A DNA stretch of 10,664 nucleotides. Origin: Pseudomonadota bacterium (GTDB taxonomy: Bacteria > SAR324 > NAC60-12). This document shows positions 7,214-10,664 of this stretch, in pieces (positions within the stretch are counted from its first letter, which is position 1; every line of letters begins with the position of its first letter). The stretch spans positions 1 through 10,664 of the forward strand of contig JACNKY010000279.1 of NCBI GenBank assembly GCA_014381795.1. The letters are read 5' to 3'. The position numbers and the translations under genes are program-made. The notes beneath the pieces were generated by a model, which searched no databases, was not told where the DNA came from, and saw only the letters and a list, made by a program, of their open reading frames with translations.

Positions 7214-7325
7214 CTACAGGTATTTAGCAGAAAGTACGATGTTCTTTCGTTTACACCAGGCAACTGAGTGAAGTTGAATTATGCTTCTTCATCAGCAAAA
7301 AGTCACAATCTAAGCTAAACTAGTA

Positions 7326-9218
7326 ATGAAACGGTGGCTGTTATCCATAATGTTATTTTCCGCAGCAGGCTTCAGTGTTTCAGGAGCTGAGTCCGGAATT
7401 ATTTGGAAAAAAGTCAACAATTCCGGAATCACTCTTTCCACAAGTTCAAGCAAAACTTTAACTGAAATGCTGGATGCACTGCTTCAACAGTTCGCCCTGC
7501 ATCCTGAAAAAATACAAATAGATCCAGCAATACAGAGTCTTCCAGAAGTAGCTGAAGTTCAGGGTCATCATCCTGAAACTATTTTAAAGCTATTGCTTTC
7601 ACGTCACAATTTGGCCTTGATAAGCCACAAAGGTCGTCACAGAATTGTGTTACGTTCAGACGTTTGGCGTTTTCAGCCTTTCAAAAAAATAATCAATTCA
7701 CCCGTTTTATTAACAAATATTCTGCGTGAATTAGCTCAAGCCGGACAGATTACTTTACATTTTAATGAGGAAAAAATAAAGCAGCGCAAAGTAATTCGCA
7801 ATTTAGCATATAACACTATAGAGGACGCAATCTTCGATTTAGCACGGCGTCAGAATGCGCTTGCGGTTTATTATCCGGGACTGCATGTTTTAGCATGGAC
7901 ACAGGATCCTCCATTGGTGACAAAGTCGCTTAACATACGTTTTGCCGAGCAAAAACAAATCCGTGACTTTTTAGCAGAAATCAGCAAAGATCTGAAGGAA
8001 ATAAGTCTAGTGCATGTCGCATATCCTGCTCCTAATTCATTGGTTTTAAGAGGTTCGGAAGAATCCGTCAATTTAACAGTGCAATTGATTGAGCAATGGG
8101 AAAACGGACTCAGTGGCATTACATCAGCAAACCCGGACGTTTTTACGCTGGAGTCAGAAATTGAAGTTGAAGCCACTGAAACAGAAACAGTTCCGGATTC
8201 CAGCATGGTACGACTGCAGCTAAAGTATTTAAGTGTAGGTCCACAAACCGTGAAGAGTAACGGACAGTCCCTGACAATTCCGGGTGTTGAAGAGAGCTTG
8301 AGAAAAGCCCTCCAGCAGAGGCTTGAAGATGAAACTGAAATCCCGGTGATGCGGCCACAAATAATTGCGGATTTGCTCAGCAACACCCTCATTCTGGAGG
8401 GTACTAAATCCCATGTGGAATGGTTGGAAAAACTGGTACGGATTTGGGATCGACCCCTGCCGTTGGTCCGGATAGAAGCACATTTATTTGAAACCAGCGA
8501 AACACATTCACGGCAGCTTGGACTCGAGTTCCGTGCAAAAAGTGTTTCCGCAGACGGAACTGTAAGCGTCGCAGATCAAGGTCCTTTTTCTGCAGGTTTG
8601 GCTTTAGGCCCTGCAGTAGCATCACAGGCTATGCAGGTGGATGCTGTCTTACGGTTGCTGCAGAGTAAAGGTAAAGGGCGCATGCTTTCACGACCTGTTG
8701 TGGTCACACTGAATAATGTGGAAGCAGAAATGAATAGTGGTTCCGTTCTGCATATCAAAATCACTGATGATAAAACGAGCCGCTTGCAAGAGTTGAAAAC
8801 TGGCATTACACTCAGGGTGACTCCTCGTTTGATTGAGGACAATGATGATCACACTAATGACAGGATTTGGCTTAAGATCTACGCGGAAACAAGTAATCCT
8901 ACTGATGGAACCAGCATTGACGGGATCCCGCCGATCAATACCCAGCGCGCACAAACTCAGGTCATTGTAAAAAATGGACAGGCTTTTCTGCTTGGAGGAC
9001 TGATCAAAAGCAGTACAGGTCAAAGTCAAGCGGGGCTGCCGTTTTTTAAAGATCTGCCTTTACTGGGACCTTTCTTCAGGACAAGTGGCGCAAATAACAG
9101 CTTCGATCACGTGATGGTTTTTGTAACTCCGACACGCGTATTTGCTGATGCCAAACAGCAATTACCGCTTTTTTCTGAAATGGAAAACGTCAAAAATACT
9201 CTAGAATTAAAACCATGA
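7326..9218 (+). CDS. Type II/III secretion family secretin, SctC-like
   Basis: A 630-aa exported protein with a signal peptide (about 1-20: basic MKRW, hydrophobic core, SGA near the cut). Two N0/N1-like repeats follow (about 35-112 and 122-192), then a split ring-building domain (about 200-260 and 293-376), broken by an acidic Thr/Glu-rich linker (about 262-292). The beta-barrel secretin domain (about 378-605) shows LSRPVVVTLNNVEA (454-467), LKTGITLRVTPRL (490-502) and LPFFKDLPLLGPFFR (571-585). The SRP motif, the TG-x-x-LRVTPR strand and GQSLTIPGVEESLR (313-326) before the IADLLSNTLIL strand recall type III SctC (InvG/YscC) more than GspD or PilQ. Secretins form outer-membrane gates for proteins, pili or phage. 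No apparatus genes are nearby, so its client is unknown. The start is poorly supported by a ribosome site but well supported by the signal peptide. Its stop overlaps the lpxK start. Confidence 0.88.
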   Translation: MKRWLLSIMLFSAAGFSVSGAESGIIWKKVNNSGITLSTSSSKTLTEMLDALLQQFALHPEKIQIDPAIQSLPEVAEVQGHHPETILKLLLSRHNLALISHKGRHRIVLRSDVWRFQPFKKIINSPVLLTNILRELAQAGQITLHFNEEKIKQRKVIRNLAYNTIEDAIFDLARRQNALAVYYPGLHVLAWTQDPPLVTKSLNIRFAEQKQIRDFLAEISKDLKEISLVHVAYPAPNSLVLRGSEESVNLTVQLIEQWENGLSGITSANPDVFTLESEIEVEATETETVPDSSMVRLQLKYLSVGPQTVKSNGQSLTIPGVEESLRKALQQRLEDETEIPVMRPQIIADLLSNTLILEGTKSHVEWLEKLVRIWDRPLPLVRIEAHLFETSETHSRQLGLEFRAKSVSADGTVSVADQGPFSAGLALGPAVASQAMQVDAVLRLLQSKGKGRMLSRPVVVTLNNVEAEMNSGSVLHIKITDDKTSRLQELKTGITLRVTPRLIEDNDDHTNDRIWLKIYAETSNPTDGTSIDGIPPINTQRAQTQVIVKNGQAFLLGGLIKSSTGQSQAGLPFFKDLPLLGPFFRTSGANNSFDHVMVFVTPTRVFADAKQQLPLFSEMENVKNTLELKP

Positions 9219-10288
9219 TTTTTTCAAACAAATTTTTAAAACCTTTTCTTTTTGCAACTTCACTGGTTTTCAAAAGTTTTGTTCTCTTACGCCTGCTTGC
9301 ATACAGAAAGGGCTGGTTAAAAACGAAACTTGTTAACACTCCCGTTATTTCTGTAGGAAATCTGACCGTCGGTGGAACAGGAAAAACTCCGGTTGTTGAT
9401 CTGCTTATAAAGGAATTACAACGCTTGAAAAAGCAACCTGCCGTTTTAAGTCGGGGTTACAAACGTAAAGACACGTCTTCTCAGCAGCGTCTGCGTTTTT
9501 GTGAAGAAAAGAGGATTGATCCTGCTTTTTTTGGAGATGAACCTTATTTACTGGCACAGCGGAATCCGGAGGTGCCAGTGTATGTAGGCAGTTCACGGAT
9601 CATCACAGCAGGTTTAGCAGAAAAACAGGATCACCCTGACATCTTGCTACTCGATGACGCATATCAGCATTTAGCAATTCACCGTGATCTTAATTTGCTT
9701 TTGATAGACGCAGAGCAAGGTTTAGGAAACCGGCACCTGCTTCCTTTTGGAGTGCTGCGTGAACCTGTAAATCAATGGAAACGTGCTGACGCGATCATTC
9801 TCACAAAAACAAATTTAGCAGCCTCAGATTCCATTTCGCAAATACTCAAACATGAGCTGCAGGTCAACTGTCCTGTTTTCAATTTCAAGTATGAAATACA
9901 GGGAATAACCAGACTTGACGGCAAGACTCATTTAAACTTAAATGAAATAATAAACAAGCGCGTGCTGCTCACATCAGGTATTGCTCAACCTAAAGGATTT
10001 GAGCGCTTGCTGGAACAGCAAGACGTTGAAATTATCGGCAAAATTGAATTCCCGGATCACCATGATTATAGCACTGAAGATGTACGGAAAATTCTGGAAC
10101 AACAGCAAAAACTAAAACCGGATTACCTGCTGACTACAGAAAAAGACGCAGTCAAACTGAGAAGCTTTCCTGAACTCGCAGAACAAATCTGGGTTTTAGA
10201 AATGGAAATGATTCCCGATAATTTGTGGAACGACTTTCTTGCGGAATTTCTACGTCACAAATTTGAAACTCAAAAAAATGAAAAATAA
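9215..10288 (+). CDS. lpxK: Tetraacyldisaccharide 4'-kinase
   Basis: LpxK phosphorylates the 4' position of tetraacyldisaccharide-1-phosphate to give lipid IVA, the sixth step of lipid A synthesis, at the inner face of the cytoplasmic membrane. The 357-aa protein has a hydrophobic N-terminal helix (about 9-30) and the P-loop GNLTVGGTGKT (48-58). It also has GDEP (107-110), the DD-x-x-QH block DDAYQH (147-152) and DHHDY (281-285), which carries the His paired with Asp in the catalytic dyad of Aquifex LpxK. Length is slightly above the usual 310-350. The block is usually DDGxQH; here Gly is Ala. The ATG at 9215 sits in an ATGA overlap with the secretin stop and has no ribosome site of its own, indicating translational coupling. 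waaA or lpxB neighbours, common elsewhere, are not seen. Confidence 0.97.
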   Translation: MIFSNKFLKPFLFATSLVFKSFVLLRLLAYRKGWLKTKLVNTPVISVGNLTVGGTGKTPVVDLLIKELQRLKKQPAVLSRGYKRKDTSSQQRLRFCEEKRIDPAFFGDEPYLLAQRNPEVPVYVGSSRIITAGLAEKQDHPDILLLDDAYQHLAIHRDLNLLLIDAEQGLGNRHLLPFGVLREPVNQWKRADAIILTKTNLAASDSISQILKHELQVNCPVFNFKYEIQGITRLDGKTHLNLNEIINKRVLLTSGIAQPKGFERLLEQQDVEIIGKIEFPDHHDYSTEDVRKILEQQQKLKPDYLLTTEKDAVKLRSFPELAEQIWVLEMEMIPDNLWNDFLAEFLRHKFETQKNEK

Positions 10289-10317
10289 TTGACTCTTAAA
10301 CTAAGAAGACTTAATAT
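10289..10317 (+). promoter_or_regulatory. Candidate promoter for the amidohydrolase gene
   Basis: TTGACT (10289-10294) begins directly after the lpxK stop. With 17-nt spacing the -10 is TAATAT (10312-10317, two mismatches). A better -10, TATACT (10315-10320), lies at an overlong 20 nt. A perfect dyad, GACTTA-N6-TAAGTC (10308-10325), covers the -10 and could be an operator. No terminator separates lpxK from this gene, so readthrough is also possible. Confidence 0.45.
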
Positions 10318-10351
10318 ACTAAGTCGCTGAATTATCAATTTTTTTAATGAG

Positions 10352-10664
10352 ATGATCGTGAAAAAAACCCTGTTGAAAAATTTACATGTGATCAATCCAT
10401 GTGCTGATCCTGCATTGCATGAAAATGCCTATGTCGCAATTGCCGGAGACACGATTGAAAGTGTAAGTTCCAGCGAACCTTCCGGAGAGTTTGATGTTGT
10501 CCATGATCTCTGTGGAAAAACCGCGCTGCCCGGCATGATCAATGCTCATCATCATTTGTATTCTGCACTAGCAGTGGGAATGCCTCCTCCGAAAAATAAT
10601 CCACGTAACTTCAACGAAATTCTGGAGCAGGTTTGGTGGAAAATGGACCTCGCTCTTGATCAGG
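10352..10664 (+). CDS. ssnA: SsnA-like amidohydrolase, N-terminal part (runs off right edge)
   Basis: The first 104 codons of a metal-dependent amidohydrolase of the TRZ/ATZ/SsnA type. Visible are the N-terminal beta-sandwich (KKTLLKNLHVINP and VAIAGDTIESV), then LPGMINAHHHLYSAL (59-73) with the H-x-H metal motif at the start of the barrel. FNEILEQVWWKMDLALD (87-103) closely recalls the WWRLDRALD stretch of E. coli SsnA, a putative aminohydrolase linked to purine-type catabolism. Family length is about 440 aa, so roughly a quarter is present. Two starts are possible: ATG at 10352, with GAG directly adjacent, or GTG at 10358, where the same GAG is 6 nt upstream. I list the ATG, but the GTG is a real rival. 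The substrate cannot be judged from this fragment, and a guanine or other deaminase role remains open. Confidence 0.8.
   Translation, partial: MIVKKTLLKNLHVINPCADPALHENAYVAIAGDTIESVSSSEPSGEFDVVHDLCGKTALPGMINAHHHLYSALAVGMPPPKNNPRNFNEILEQVWWKMDLALDQ

Larger units (their letters stand above)
7001..7325. other. Divergent intergenic region between the cyclase and secretin genes
   Basis: This 325-nt AT-rich region separates two divergent transcription units. It holds a good plus-strand promoter (7185-7213) with a dyad beside its -35 (7163-7177). There is also a small 5-bp inverted repeat, ATTGC/GCAAT, at 7078-7090. I found no convincing minus-strand promoter for the cyclase, no CRP-like TGTGA-N6-TCACA site, and no small gene. 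Confidence 0.6.

Noticed and set aside
7871..8392. 173-aa minus-strand ORF inside the secretin gene
   Set aside because: It is a low-complexity, Ser/Cys-rich shadow of a well-supported secretin reading frame.

Overview
The window comes from a Gram-negative bacterium. It carries a lipid A kinase (LpxK) and an outer-membrane secretin, and its RpoB aligns readily with proteobacterial RpoB. The DNA looks moderately AT-rich. A CHASE2 adenylate cyclase and a ParB/TlyA neighbourhood fit a deltaproteobacteria-grade or SAR324-like lineage, but the sequence alone does not settle the taxonomy. Content is chromosomal housekeeping. I see no insertion sequence, phage gene, CRISPR array, rRNA or tRNA.

Left half, all on the minus strand. 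From right to left in transcription order: a CHASE2-class III nucleotide cyclase (7000-4925), tlyA rRNA methyltransferase (4911-4165) and parB (4157-3282). These are separated by 13 and 7 nt, so they look like one operon. Next is a Bax-inhibitor-1 family membrane protein (3134-2451) with its own sigma70-like promoter (3212-3240) and a hairpin in its leader. After a 557-nt non-coding gap comes rpoB (1893 to the window edge, first 631 residues). That gap holds a candidate terminator, a candidate AT-rich rpoB promoter and a structured leader. No rplL or rplJ precedes rpoB, which is unusual.

Right half, all on the plus strand. A 325-nt divergent intergenic region carries a good sigma70-like promoter (7185-7213). 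It leads into a 630-aa secretin (7326-9218) whose domain plan and motifs resemble type III secretion SctC more than GspD or PilQ. No other secretion gene is nearby. Its stop overlaps the start of lpxK (9215-10288) by 4 nt, so the two are probably translationally coupled. Right after the lpxK stop there is another promoter candidate with a dyad over its -10, then the first 104 codons of an SsnA-like amidohydrolase that runs off the window.

Functional themes are transcription (RpoB), translation (TlyA), chromosome segregation (ParB), cAMP-type signalling (cyclase) and the outer membrane (secretin, LpxK). The most interesting points are the orphan SctC-like secretin coupled to lpxK, parB without an adjacent parA in a cyclase-tlyA operon, and rpoB uncoupled from the L7/L12 genes behind a long hairpin-rich leader.
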